64,000 bases of DNA, from assembly GCA_018817915.1 (NCBI GenBank), contig JAHISX010000012.1, positions 1 to 64,000 of the forward strand. The letters are read 5' to 3'. The DNA is from Bacillota bacterium. Its GTDB lineage: Bacteria > Bacillota_I > Bacilli_A > Acholeplasmatales > Acholeplasmataceae. Below the pieces are notes generated by a model. It did not search any database. It was not told where the DNA came from and worked only from the letters and a program-made list of their open reading frames with translations. The position numbers and the translations under genes are program-made. This document shows positions 54,095 through 63,918 of the stretch, one piece after another (within the stretch, counting starts at the first letter, position 1; each line of letters starts with the position of its first letter).

Positions 54095-54925
54095 TTATTC
54101 TATTTCTCCATAAGAAATAATTCTTTCCAGTTCTTCGCTAGATAGCATGGTAATCTCACCATCTATTAATATTTCTCCTAGATTATGATTGAATTTTTTT
54201 AATTTGTTATGAGTTATAAGCAGCGATAGGATACCGATACCAACAACTGAGAAAATCAGAAACGTATTGACGGTAGATAAAATTTGCGAAAACATGAATT
54301 CTATGGGTATATTATCCAAACTAATCTCAAAATCTGGTCTACCACCCATAGGTGGTGCTTCTCCAATCATTTGGTTAAATGAATCTGAATCAGGAATAAA
54401 TCCATCAGGTCTTTGACCCACACCAAATCCAAAGATCTTAGATTTTCCAAACAAATTTCTTTGACCTGTGAGTAGTGTTCCGAAATTCTGGATGTTACTG
54501 ACTAATTTGCTCCAAAATGTATTACTGAATCTTCCAAAACGCCCTTGTGATACACCGAAGATTGCACCTACTGTGGCAATTAAAACAAGGAGTAACGCAA
54601 TTGCACTATCATATTTTGGTATTTTGATTTGATTGCTTTTAATTACACTTTTATTGAGTTGATGTTCACATCCAATAGCAATATAAAATAAAGCCACATA
54701 AAAAATCATGATATAAGCTAAAAAGGTTGAGAAGAAAAAATAACTGATAACAATCAAAAAAATAGCTATAAATTTAAGTTTATATAAAACTTTAATATTA
54801 ATGATAAATTTATGTCTTTTATGCTTGATGCCTTTGATATCAAGTTTTTCTAGAATCTTTTGCTTTTTTTTCTGATTTTTGATTTTGATAGCACTTCTTT
54901 GTTTTTTTGATAGTTTTCTACTCAT
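54095..54925 (-). CDS. Membrane protein of the ABC exporter operon
   Basis: This is a 276-residue protein. The N-terminal 40 residues are very basic; membrane segments follow at about 46-85, 107-127 and 218-238. Between the last two is a polar region with a GxGVGQRPDG stretch. No family is recognised. It starts 12 bases after the ABC gene, so it is likely part of the same transporter or its sensing system. Confidence 0.6.
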   Translation of the reverse strand: MSRKLSKKQRSAIKIKNQKKKQKILEKLDIKGIKHKRHKFIINIKVLYKLKFIAIFLIVISYFFFSTFLAYIMIFYVALFYIAIGCEHQLNKSVIKSNQIKIPKYDSAIALLLVLIATVGAIFGVSQGRFGRFSNTFWSKLVSNIQNFGTLLTGQRNLFGKSKIFGFGVGQRPDGFIPDSDSFNQMIGEAPPMGGRPDFEISLDNIPIEFMFSQILSTVNTFLIFSVVGIGILSLLITHNKLKKFNHNLGEILIDGEITMLSSEELERIISYGEIE

Positions 54926-54936
54926 AAATAGATCCC

Positions 54937-56811
54937 CTATTCATAACGAAGTGCATCAACAGGATCTAGTTCTGATGCTTTCATTGATGGTGCAATCCCT
55001 GCGAGGATGCTTACAATGACACTAAGCATGATGCCTAAAGCATAATAAGGTAAATGATAGCTGATTAAGATTGCATCTAGTGAAATATTAGTAATAGTAT
55101 TGGTCACGATTGTGACCACTAAAGTAAAAATAACCCCAATCACACCACCCGCTACGCCCAGAATGGTTGCTTCAAAAATAAACATTTTTCGAATGTCTTT
55201 TTTTTGTGCCCCTATTGCTCGTAAAATACCAATCTCTTTAGTTCGTTCAGTCACACTGATATATAAAACGACAAAAATCATGATAGCAGCAACAATCATA
55301 GAAATGAAACCAACACCAGATAACACTTTTGTTCCTAAATCAATGTATGATATTAATTCTTGGGCAGAATTGTTTTCTTGATATGTGTGAAGTCTTAAAC
55401 TATTCATATCATCGATTACTGTATTGATATAAGTTACATCATCTAGCATCACATAAATTAGATTTGTTATTAAATCCTCACCAAATCGATTATATATATC
55501 CCCGCTTGCTACATAAGCATTTGTTGAAGTACTATTTTCTGATAAATCATCATAGATACCACTAATCACATATGAAGAAGTTGTACCATAATAGGAAATC
55601 AAAATATTTTGCCCAACAGCTGCAATAACGCTCTCTTCTGAAATCATACTTGCAAATTTCAAGTTAATCATAACACTTCCTGATTGCACTGGATAATTAC
55701 CATAAAGCAAATTTGGATACAGATCATTATCAAATTCTGATAAATAAGAAATGCTTTTTTCGGTATCTATATAAGTAAAACTTGCAGTTTCTATCATACT
55801 CGAATATATGATGCTTTCGACACCATCAAGATCTAAGATACGTTCTATTTCTAAATCATATATTAAATCGTAATTTGCTTTAGAAACGGTAATCAGTTTT
55901 GAAGTAAGATTATCTTCATAAACTTCTTTAATATACAATCTAAGTCCTAATCCTAAAGCAAGAATCAAGACGATTGCTGCTATACCAATCGACATGCCCA
56001 CAGAAACAAACAAATTGCGGCTTAGTTTTTGTTTGATGTTTCGATAAGACAACTTTGCAATGTCTTTTGTCTTAATTGGTTTAGGCATAATGACTTTTTC
56101 ATATTCACCTTTGATCGTTATCATATAGTTTACTTGATCAGAAATAATCTTTCCATCATCTATTTCAATGATTCTACTACACTGATCTGCAACAAGATGG
56201 CTATGTGTTACCAAAATAACGAGTTTACCTGATTCAACTATTTTTTTTAAGATACTCATGATGATTTCTGCAGATTCTTTATCAAGGGCACCTGTAGGTT
56301 CATCGGCTAGAATAATCGAAGGGTTATTGGCAAGAGCTCTTGCAATTGCAACTCTTTGTTGTTGACCTCCTGATAGTTGCGAGGGTAATTTTTTAGCATA
56401 TTGATCTAATCCTGCCATTTTTAATAAATCCATCGCTCTTTCCTTACGTATTTTAGGATCAATATCACTCATTTGCATTGCGATTTCTACGTTTTCTAAG
56501 ATGGTCATGTGGCTGATAAGATTATAATTTTGGAAAATCAAACCAACTCTTTTTTTTCGGTAATCATCCATTTCCGTTTCAGTAAAATCTCGAATATACT
56601 TTCCTTTGATAACGACACTCCCTGTGTATTCACTATCAAGTCCACCGAGTATGTTGATTAAAGTCGATTTTCCACATCCTGATTCACCAACTAAAGCGAC
56701 CATCTCTCCTTTATCAAGTTCGGCATTGATCCCTTTTAATACATCCTGTTTTGTTGTTCTGGTAATATAATAGCTTTTTTCAATGTTAGCTAATCTTAAA
56801 AGTTTGGCCAT
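54937..56811 (-). CDS. ABC exporter, ATPase fused to FtsX-like permease (MacB type)
   Basis: This is a 624-residue protein. The N-terminal ATPase has GESGCGKST (Walker A), QLSGGQQQRVAIARAL (signature) and ILADEPTGALD (Walker B). The C-terminal permease has four membrane helices and a large extracellular loop, ending with an FtsX domain (EIGILRAIGA). The arrangement is MacB-like: export or sensing of peptides or lipids. The response regulator and kinase genes are upstream, as for antimicrobial-peptide modules. The ATG at 56811 follows AAAGGAGAT. Confidence 0.88.
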   Translation of the reverse strand: MAKLLRLANIEKSYYITRTTKQDVLKGINAELDKGEMVALVGESGCGKSTLINILGGLDSEYTGSVVIKGKYIRDFTETEMDDYRKKRVGLIFQNYNLISHMTILENVEIAMQMSDIDPKIRKERAMDLLKMAGLDQYAKKLPSQLSGGQQQRVAIARALANNPSIILADEPTGALDKESAEIIMSILKKIVESGKLVILVTHSHLVADQCSRIIEIDDGKIISDQVNYMITIKGEYEKVIMPKPIKTKDIAKLSYRNIKQKLSRNLFVSVGMSIGIAAIVLILALGLGLRLYIKEVYEDNLTSKLITVSKANYDLIYDLEIERILDLDGVESIIYSSMIETASFTYIDTEKSISYLSEFDNDLYPNLLYGNYPVQSGSVMINLKFASMISEESVIAAVGQNILISYYGTTSSYVISGIYDDLSENSTSTNAYVASGDIYNRFGEDLITNLIYVMLDDVTYINTVIDDMNSLRLHTYQENNSAQELISYIDLGTKVLSGVGFISMIVAAIMIFVVLYISVTERTKEIGILRAIGAQKKDIRKMFIFEATILGVAGGVIGVIFTLVVTIVTNTITNISLDAILISYHLPYYALGIMLSVIVSILAGIAPSMKASELDPVDALRYE

Positions 56812-56940
56812 AATCAATCTCCTTTTATTTGTATTTCAATTCATTATAGAAAACAAAACTTAAATGAACCTTAAAAAGTGATTGTTCAAACGAATTATGG
56901 TATTTTTAATATATTAAGAAAAAAACACCTTTTTGAGATG

Positions 56941-58161
56941 TTAGATTTCAATAACAAAAGTAATTAGATTAGGTTCCTTGAGGAATGCTTTGATGCTTGC
57001 TCTATGATGCTGTAGAATTTGTCTTGCAATCGATAACCCTAAACCATAACTTCCAGATACTTGTCTCGATGGATCTTGTCTATAAAATCGATCGAACAGT
57101 TGTTCCAGATCAATATCATTGCTATGATCGAAAGGATTAGTAATTTCAAAAATTATTTTTTTATATTTATATAAACTGACTACAATTTCACCTTTTTCAC
57201 TGCAATACTTCATTGCATTATCAATAAGTAATTCAACAACTTCTGACAATAATTCTTGATTTCCTAAGCACATGATATCAGCTTCAATATTGTACTTAAG
57301 TGTTTTCACTTGCTGATGAATGAACATTTCATATCCTGTGACTATTTTTTGTATAAGACTTGATAAATTGATTGTCTGCATTGGAAATGAATAGAGTGGC
57401 TCTTCTAGTTTAGATATTTCAATCATCTTGTTGACAAGATTTGTCAGTGTCTTGCTTTGACGCATAATGCTTTTTAACCATTCATTATCTCCATTCATTT
57501 TAATCATGATTTCTGTATTCGCCTGAATGATTGTTAATGGAGTTTTAAGTTCATGGCTTGCATTGGTAATAAAAACTTTTTGTCTCTCGTGATTCTTAGC
57601 AATTGGCAGAACGACTTTTTTGGAAAATATGATGATGGGTATCGATACAAAAATCAAAATGATAGCTAATAAACTAAAAGATATGATCTGATAAGTATCT
57701 ATTGTAGTTTGATAGATAAATGCATCAACAAAGACAATCATATATTGTGAGTCAAGTTGAACAACTTTATATCGGTAATCACCATACCAACCAATGGTTT
57801 GATTGGTCAAAAGGACATCTTGTGCATAACTAATTGCCTGATCTTCTGTCACACTAAAAATGGCATCCATTAATGTCTCAGTCATTTGATATGAATCATC
57901 TAAATAGACAACAAAATATCTTGTCATGAATCTCGTTTCTGGTGTGAATGGAAGAAACGATACTTTTATCGGTTCTGTTCCAGGGTCACCAAAAACAGGG
58001 AAAATGCCATCGTTTTCAATTAAAATATCTATCCTTGAATCAATTTCTTTTCGATAACTATAAGAAATGATCCAGTTAATGGTTAATACGAGCATAAGAA
58101 GAACAATCAAAAAAGATAACATTGCGACCAGAATAAATCTGACTCGTAATTTTTTAATCAT
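56941..58161 (-). CDS. Sensor histidine kinase
   Basis: This 406-residue protein has two membrane segments (near residues 10-30 and about 170) flanking an extracellular domain. HAMP-like linker, then a phospho-accepting His in NASHELKTPL, N-box ELLIDNAMKYC, then GLGLSIARQIL (G box). The start at 58161 (overlap ATGATTAA with the regulator stop) is preferred over the frame start at 58218. It works with the response regulator and probably controls the ABC exporter downstream. Confidence 0.88.
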   Translation of the reverse strand: MIKKLRVRFILVAMLSFLIVLLMLVLTINWIISYSYRKEIDSRIDILIENDGIFPVFGDPGTEPIKVSFLPFTPETRFMTRYFVVYLDDSYQMTETLMDAIFSVTEDQAISYAQDVLLTNQTIGWYGDYRYKVVQLDSQYMIVFVDAFIYQTTIDTYQIISFSLLAIILIFVSIPIIIFSKKVVLPIAKNHERQKVFITNASHELKTPLTIIQANTEIMIKMNGDNEWLKSIMRQSKTLTNLVNKMIEISKLEEPLYSFPMQTINLSSLIQKIVTGYEMFIHQQVKTLKYNIEADIMCLGNQELLSEVVELLIDNAMKYCSEKGEIVVSLYKYKKIIFEITNPFDHSNDIDLEQLFDRFYRQDPSRQVSGSYGLGLSIARQILQHHRASIKAFLKEPNLITFVIEI

Positions 58162-58831
58162 GGAGAACCACCAAGCGATAACCAATATTTCTGACGACAT
58201 TAATTTCAAATGGAGCATCTTTCGCTTTTAATATTTTTCTCAAATGTGAAATATAAACCCATATGATATGTATATCAACTGATGTTTCTAATCCCCAAAT
58301 TGTTTCAAATAATTGATTATACGAAACAACTTGATTGCATTTTTCGATTAATTTTTCCATGATTTGAAATGCTTTATGACTGATATTTAAATCTGTATTT
58401 TTATATGTAATCTTATGTGTTTGTTTATTCAATATTAAATCATGATAGCATAAAATATCCGGTTCAAATGATGGTTTTCTTCTCATCAAGGCGCGTGTTC
58501 TAGCAAGAAGTTCTTCCATATCAAAAGGTTTAGATAAATAATCATCTGCACCAGTATTTAATCCAAGTATCTTGTCTTTAACATCTGATTTTGCTGTTAA
58601 CAACAAAACAGGTGTGTCAATATAATTATTTCGAATAATCTTCAAGACATCAATCCCATTTTTTTTAGGTAACATGATGTCTAATATAATACAGTCAAAG
58701 ATGTTGTTGTTGATTGTTTCAATTGCAGTGAGTCCATCATAACAAAATTCTACTGCATAGTGACTGTTTTTAAAGATTGTTACAAGTGCATGATTCAAAT
58801 CTATGTTATCTTCTACTACGAATAATCTCAT
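58154..58831 (-). CDS. OmpR-family response regulator
   Basis: This 225-residue protein has a receiver domain with acidic pocket (VEDN), phospho-accepting Asp in IILDIMLPKKNG, T in LLLTAKS and Lys in SKPF. A C-terminal winged helix ends in VRNIGYRLVV. It probably regulates the exporter operon together with the overlapping kinase gene. Confidence 0.9.
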   Translation of the reverse strand: MRLFVVEDNIDLNHALVTIFKNSHYAVEFCYDGLTAIETINNNIFDCIILDIMLPKKNGIDVLKIIRNNYIDTPVLLLTAKSDVKDKILGLNTGADDYLSKPFDMEELLARTRALMRRKPSFEPDILCYHDLILNKQTHKITYKNTDLNISHKAFQIMEKLIEKCNQVVSYNQLFETIWGLETSVDIHIIWVYISHLRKILKAKDAPFEINVVRNIGYRLVVLHD

Positions 58832-58973
58832 GATTTTTTACCTGCCATTCATTGATACAATCATAGTATAAAAGTCATTATTTTTTGCTAATTAAGAGAA
58901 AGATTACACACTCTTCTTATATTTCACATAATTCAAAAACTTCCAACATGTTTTAGATTGAACCTAAATTGTA

Positions 58974-59765
58974 CTAAATCAAGTTTGATACACAAGACAA
59001 AATTGCTTCTGCTGCTTTCTCCCAATCAGGATCGATCGTCATAAAGTGACATAAATCATCAATAAAGATAGGTTCAACACCAAAAGCCTTTGCTGTTTTT
59101 TCTGTTTTATCTTTGGTTACGATATGATCACCTAAAGATCCAATGACATATATTGGAATTTTTATCTTTTCATTTCCAGTCATAAAAGGTTTAAGTAAAT
59201 CCTTTTTGACCTTGCTTGATTCTTTCGTTAATTTGAGTCTAATTTCTTTAAGTTCTTGTGTAGAAAATCGATTAGAAAATATTGTCTCATTAATGAGCGT
59301 TTCAAGAGATAAATCTTGATTTGGATACATTTGACGCATAGACCTTAAGAAGCCTCTAGAATCGCTAAAAAAGAGTCCTAACGGCGAATCATCACTGATG
59401 CCTCCAGCTTCTGCGGATGCGAGTAATAGTGCACCTGCTAAATGATCTTGATCTTTACTTAAATATTTTTGAACAATCGCACCACCCATCGAGTGACCGA
59501 TGACTATTGGCTTTTCTTCTAATCTATTGATGACTGATTTCAAATCATCGACATAATCATCTAATCCAAAAGTATTTAATTCATCATAACCGTCACTTTT
59601 ACCATGCCCTCTTAGACTGAATGCATAACAGTCAAATCCCTTATTTGAAAAATAGGATAAGAAAGATTCAAAGTACCAGGCACCACCTGCTGCACCATGA
59701 ATAAATACTAAAGGTATATGACTTTTTTTGTTTTCAGCTTTGTGTACGAGCACTTCTAGTTTCAT
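58974..59765 (-). CDS. Alpha/beta-hydrolase
   Basis: This 263-residue protein has an HGAAGGAWYF oxyanion segment, nucleophile elbow GHSMGG (Ser about residue 93), catalytic Asp in IGSLGDHIV and His in DLCHFMT. It is a lipase-, esterase- or lysophospholipase-like hydrolase. It is 10 bases from the GNAT gene, in the same operon. Confidence 0.87.
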   Translation of the reverse strand: MKLEVLVHKAENKKSHIPLVFIHGAAGGAWYFESFLSYFSNKGFDCYAFSLRGHGKSDGYDELNTFGLDDYVDDLKSVINRLEEKPIVIGHSMGGAIVQKYLSKDQDHLAGALLLASAEAGGISDDSPLGLFFSDSRGFLRSMRQMYPNQDLSLETLINETIFSNRFSTQELKEIRLKLTKESSKVKKDLLKPFMTGNEKIKIPIYVIGSLGDHIVTKDKTEKTAKAFGVEPIFIDDLCHFMTIDPDWEKAAEAILSCVSNLI

Positions 59766-59775
59766 AAATCTCCTT

Positions 59776-60255
59776 CTAGCCTAGTTTGATTTCATAGATA
59801 TTCATTCTTGGCTTACCTAAGACATAAAAGATATGGTCTTTAGGGACTTCATAATCAGCAATAACCATCTTTCCACCGGCTCTTCTGATTACATGCTGCG
59901 ACCTAAAGTTATCGACACTTGTGGTAACAATCAAATATCTGAACCCATGGTCCATCGCTAAACATTTAATGATCTCTAGTGCGTAATAACCATAGTGATG
60001 ACCACGATAGGGTTCATCTATTTCATAACCTACTTGTCCATTGACAAGTGTGGTTTCATTATATCCTAAACGTAAGGAGATCTTACCGATTGCGATGTTG
60101 CTCAAATAAATTTCATACCAATAGTATGGGATACCATCTAATTGACTATCCGGATAGAAACTGATGAGCTTTAAATCGACAACTGGTCCTTTTAAATACT
60201 CTTTATCTTTAATTTGTGTATGTGTTATACAGTCATAATAATGAATATCATGCAT
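59776..60255 (-). CDS. GNAT-family N-acetyltransferase
   Basis: This 159-residue protein has a GNAT fold: IGKISLRLGYNET, then the acetyl-CoA loop in EPYRGHHYGYYALEIIKCLA, and VTTSVDNFRSQHVIRRAGGK. The substrate is unknown. It ends just upstream of the hydrolase. Confidence 0.83.
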   Translation of the reverse strand: MHDIHYYDCITHTQIKDKEYLKGPVVDLKLISFYPDSQLDGIPYYWYEIYLSNIAIGKISLRLGYNETTLVNGQVGYEIDEPYRGHHYGYYALEIIKCLAMDHGFRYLIVTTSVDNFRSQHVIRRAGGKMVIADYEVPKDHIFYVLGKPRMNIYEIKLG

Positions 60256-60274
60256 AAAATCACCTTCTTAATTA

Positions 60275-61678
60275 TTAATGAATCAGTTTTTTACTCAGAA
60301 CTACTTTTGGATCATCTAAAACACGTTTCATCTCTCTTTTTACAAAAATGTCATTACTCATTCTGCAATAGATGTAATAGTAGGATAAAGATGAAATGAT
60401 CGCGAAGATGAAACTTAATAAACTTACTTGATACATTACATGAAACATATCGTTTCCCATAATTTGAATGATAACATGTCCACCTGTATTTAATAATGGG
60501 AAGATTGCAACAATTAAAAATAACTTAGCTGCTGGAAAACGATTGATCTTCATGTACGGATAAAAATAGATATGAACAGCTAATGTGATGATCATAATTA
60601 CTAATGAAAGATAAAATGAGTTTTGACTCATGAAATTTAAGATTTCCAGGTTGATATTAAATGGATGTATCAGAGAATACATAACAAATGCAAAATTATA
60701 TAAGGCGTAGGCAAAACTTAACCAAATTAAAATCGGATAATATTTAAAAAGTGAAGGTTTATTAAATGGTAAAGCTTTAATAGATTTGTAGATGACAAAT
60801 GATAAAAATAAAGTGATGATTGCAAAGTCTAGTGACCAAAACTGTAATAACTGTGTTATTGCTTCAAACATACGTTCATTGGTTTGATTTTCAGATATTT
60901 TAGCAGCCCAGTATAAGAAATAAACACCAGCTTTAAGAATCGCATACCCAATGACAGGTAATCCAAGCAAAATCACTTTCTTAGATAAGAATCTTTGGCT
61001 GTTCTGCTCTTTAAGCATCATCTTTTCATCATAATCGATTTTCTCATAGACAGAAAATAGAATGTATTCAATGCTAAAGAACATAATCGATAAGATGATC
61101 GAACTGATGACAACCATCACTCGTTCAGTTGATATGGATAATGTCAAAGATAAACTATAGATGACTGTCGCATATCCAATAGCAGCTAACCAAAAGCCAC
61201 CAATATTTTTTAAGACAGATAAATAATAGGGTTTAGTTTCTTTTTCGATGATTTTATGATTTAAGTAGAAGTCATGTTTCTTTGTACTTACCACAGCAAC
61301 AATAAATCCTATTAAGATAAATAGTGATGTGAAGTTATTGCTATCAGAAAATAAAATATGATCATAAATGAGATTGGAGACGAAATGCAAGCCAATACCA
61401 CCCCATAAAATGAGGAAAAATCCAACATTGTTAATGATATATTTCTCTCTAATCGTTTTTTCATCTTTAACTGGTACACCAATTAACCTACACACTTGAA
61501 TACTCAAAACTAAGAGTGTCATCAACACGATATAGATCTCCATCATGCTTGATTCAAGATTAATCGTGATATTGTTCATAGCTCTTAAGACCAATGAACC
61601 CACTGCAAAAATCATCAAGTAAATCATGATGTTTTTCTTCATGCCATTCACTTTTGAATAAGTTACTTCATTTTTCAT
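60275..61678 (-). CDS. Multi-pass membrane protein coupled to an Xre regulator
   Basis: This 467-residue protein has about ten hydrophobic segments, two halves separated by a charged loop around residues 150-215. I recognise no family. Its ATG overlaps the stop of the Xre gene (ATGA), which supports a joint function. The frame extends to 61696, but the start at 61678 gives the tight coupling. Confidence 0.65.
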   Translation of the reverse strand: MKNEVTYSKVNGMKKNIMIYLMIFAVGSLVLRAMNNITINLESSMMEIYIVLMTLLVLSIQVCRLIGVPVKDEKTIREKYIINNVGFFLILWGGIGLHFVSNLIYDHILFSDSNNFTSLFILIGFIVAVVSTKKHDFYLNHKIIEKETKPYYLSVLKNIGGFWLAAIGYATVIYSLSLTLSISTERVMVVISSIILSIMFFSIEYILFSVYEKIDYDEKMMLKEQNSQRFLSKKVILLGLPVIGYAILKAGVYFLYWAAKISENQTNERMFEAITQLLQFWSLDFAIITLFLSFVIYKSIKALPFNKPSLFKYYPILIWLSFAYALYNFAFVMYSLIHPFNINLEILNFMSQNSFYLSLVIMIITLAVHIYFYPYMKINRFPAAKLFLIVAIFPLLNTGGHVIIQIMGNDMFHVMYQVSLLSFIFAIISSLSYYYIYCRMSNDIFVKREMKRVLDDPKVVLSKKLIH

Positions 61679-61875
61679 TTTTTGGTATCCTCCCAAAATA
61701 AATCATTTAAAGAGCAGTTTAATGCATGACATATTGCTTTGCAGATGAGTAATGAAGGGTTATACTCATTTTTTTCAATTAAAAGAATCGTCTGTCTACT
61801 GACTCCGATTGCTTTAGCAAGATCCAATTGAGATAAGCCTAATGCTGCTCGCGCAGCTTTCATCTTATAATTCAT
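61675..61875 (-). CDS. Xre-family small regulator
   Basis: This 66-residue protein is a single HTH (MKAARAALGLSQLDLAKAIGVSRQTILLIEKNEYNPS) followed by LLICKAICHALNCSLNDLF, the YozG type common before membrane protein genes. The ATG at 61875 with AGAGGG upstream is preferred over a start at 61917 inside the promoter. Confidence 0.85.
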   Translation of the reverse strand: MNYKMKAARAALGLSQLDLAKAIGVSRQTILLIEKNEYNPSLLICKAICHALNCSLNDLFWEDTKK

Positions 61876-61896
61876 ATTTATGCCCTCTATGTTTAA

Positions 61897-61925
61897 AATA
61901 TACAATATATGTTGCATTATGTCAA
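61897..61925 (-). promoter_or_regulatory. Promoter of the Xre/membrane protein operon
   Basis: TTGACA (61920-61925) and TATATT (61897-61902) on the minus strand are 17 bp apart. The start codon at 61875 is about 20 bases past the -10 box. Confidence 0.75.
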
Positions 61926-61949
61926 GTATATATTACATTTTAGCATAAA

Positions 61950-61972
61950 AAAAAGACCATCAAGGTCCTTTT
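61950..61972. terminator. Terminator after yhhN-like gene
   Basis: GACC and GGTC pair around ATCAA, extended by A/T pairs with one mismatch, with A and T runs. It lies just after the yhhN-like stop (minus strand). Confidence 0.7.
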
Positions 61973-61983
61973 CGTTTTCATTT

Positions 61984-62706
61984 TTAGATATATAAGATGG
62001 AAAGTGCGATGAATAGTTGTGCTGCATAATAAGTAACCAAGTTCAATCCAATGATCCACTTATTCTTATTTCCTTGATAATAGATGGGTGCGAGTAATAA
62101 ATCAGAAACGCTAAACATTATCGCACCTGCGCATACTAAGGAAGTAAATGTTGAGAAATCAGCTGCTATGCCATTGGCTAATGCTTGCCCTACCATCATA
62201 AAGATTAAGAAGGTATAAAAGATTGTAGGATATTTAGCTATACCCATTTCAAATTTAAGAACTTTACTACCCATAAAGACAATGACTGCCATGACTAAGC
62301 CAAGAATCACTGAAATATAACTAAATGATCCAATCATTAAGAGTGCAAATAGATAAAAGATATGACCAATTGCAAAATAAATGATCCCACCAACAATGAT
62401 CTTCTTATCCTTATCGGGACTTAAGAGTGGTCTTAAGGCTAAAAAGATATCACCTAAGAGTCCAAATACGAGTCCAAACAAGAAAACTAAGATGACTGTA
62501 TAAAGCCCCACATAGGCAGGTAAGACATGAATCGATCCGTTATAATATGTTGTTATTCTGTCAATGACAGCAAAACCGATGGTTAAGATGAACCCGAAGC
62601 TTGCAAATCCCTTCAAAAAGATAGCAATCAAGTACTTCTTCTTTAATTCAAAGTAAATAAAAGATCCTAAAGCTAATAAAGCAAATATCAATGCGTATAA
62701 AGTCAT
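61984..62706 (-). CDS. YhhN/TMEM86-family membrane protein (lysoplasmalogenase type)
   Basis: This 240-residue protein has about eight membrane helices. The conserved GLLGDIFLAL and the following FAIGHIFYLFAL segments are the family's acidic and His motifs. Mammalian TMEM86B cleaves lysoplasmalogens; the bacterial substrate is unproven. It is close to the two kinases downstream in the same direction. Confidence 0.83.
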   Translation of the reverse strand: MTLYALIFALLALGSFIYFELKKKYLIAIFLKGFASFGFILTIGFAVIDRITTYYNGSIHVLPAYVGLYTVILVFLFGLVFGLLGDIFLALRPLLSPDKDKKIIVGGIIYFAIGHIFYLFALLMIGSFSYISVILGLVMAVIVFMGSKVLKFEMGIAKYPTIFYTFLIFMMVGQALANGIAADFSTFTSLVCAGAIMFSVSDLLLAPIYYQGNKNKWIIGLNLVTYYAAQLFIALSILYI

Positions 62707-62728
62707 GTTTGACCTTCTTTCTTATTTC

Positions 62729-63298
62729 CTATAAGCTTGAATCATTTAACTTCCATTCTAATTTATCAATCACCTGATGCATCAAGATGCGGTAATCTTG
62801 TTCATCAAAAGTTGTCGTATCTACTTCTATGGTATGTTCTTGTTTCAATGTAGGACTGATAGGAATCCAAGTATCTTTAAAATCTAGAATATCAAGGATG
62901 ACATCTGATCTTTTAAACATGACATCATAAGGTGCTCTTTGACTATATCTTTTAAACAAGACATCAGCATCACCAGTCATGAAAAGTGTGACAGATTCAA
63001 ATCCATGATCTTTACACAAGGTAACGAGTGGTGAATAAAATACATCTAAGTAAGGTATATCCACGATGACACTGTCTTGAACTTCTAGTGTGTCTACAAT
63101 CAGTTTCTTGATTAATTTTAAGGCTAGTTTTCTGTAATAATTGTGGTTGACATCTTCATTGATCGCGTCATGATGCATGATGATATCCTTCATTTCTTCC
63201 AAATGGTAAACCAACAAACCTAAGTCACTTCCTAGTTGGCGTGAAACAGTTGTTTTTAAGGCTGCGTGATGACCGGTGACAATAATGACTTTCTTCAT
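62729..63298 (-). CDS. P-loop kinase-like protein with altered Walker A
   Basis: This 189-residue protein resembles small nucleoside or zeta-type kinases. The P-loop reads TGHHAALKTT: the usual last Gly before Lys is Leu. It then has EEMKDII and an MTGDADVLFKRY and QRAPYD lid-like region. The paralogue 60 bases upstream shares this layout. Substrate is unknown; the Leu change is shared by both, so it is probably a family trait. Confidence 0.7.
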   Translation of the reverse strand: MKKVIIVTGHHAALKTTVSRQLGSDLGLLVYHLEEMKDIIMHHDAINEDVNHNYYRKLALKLIKKLIVDTLEVQDSVIVDIPYLDVFYSPLVTLCKDHGFESVTLFMTGDADVLFKRYSQRAPYDVMFKRSDVILDILDFKDTWIPISPTLKQEHTIEVDTTTFDEQDYRILMHQVIDKLEWKLNDSSL

Positions 63299-63360
63299 AA
63301 ATTTAAATCTCCCATATTTTTATTTTTTTTATGTAATCAATCATGCGATTGAATGCATCT

Positions 63361-63906
63361 TTATGCCATCCTATTTTTTAAGATTGTTAAGAGTTCCTGA
63401 TAATCTGACTCATTAAAGCTCGATGTATCAACAATCAAAGCTTGTTCTCCATATAAGGAAGGATCAAAAGGTTTCATAACGATTTCAAATGTATCTAGAT
63501 CCAGTGTACCTGTTGATGTATGCACCTTATGTCTTAATGGTTGTCTTTCTAAATATCTTTGATATAAGACTTCTGACTTGCCAGTCAGAAAGACAACAAT
63601 CAGCTTGGCATCAAGTAGGCGACATCTTTCTTGAATCTCTTCGACTTCATATGTTCTAAAATTGCTTTCTAGGATGACTTCGTCATGGACAAGCAAGGTT
63701 TGCTGCATATCATCAACCATCAGTTTAAAGGTTGCTTCACTGAGCTTTAGATTTTCATCTCTAGTTTTAAAACCAATAGTATCTCCTAATATTTCTTTAA
63801 TTTTATCCTTGCAAAAGACAATGATATTTAAATCTTTGCCTAATCTTGTGGCGACAGTAGACTTTAATGCAGCAAGATGACCAGTAATCATTATCACTTT
63901 TTTCAT
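63361..63906 (-). CDS. P-loop kinase-like protein, paralogue
   Basis: This 181-residue paralogue of the previous gene has P-loop TGHLAALKST (Leu in place of Gly before Lys15), FCKDKIKEILGDT, ILESNFRTYE and FLTGKSEVLYQRY. It looks like a phosphotransferase of unknown substrate. The tandem pair probably arose by duplication. Confidence 0.7.
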   Translation of the reverse strand: MKKVIMITGHLAALKSTVATRLGKDLNIIVFCKDKIKEILGDTIGFKTRDENLKLSEATFKLMVDDMQQTLLVHDEVILESNFRTYEVEEIQERCRLLDAKLIVVFLTGKSEVLYQRYLERQPLRHKVHTSTGTLDLDTFEIVMKPFDPSLYGEQALIVDTSSFNESDYQELLTILKNRMA

Positions 63907-63918
63907 ATAATATAACTC

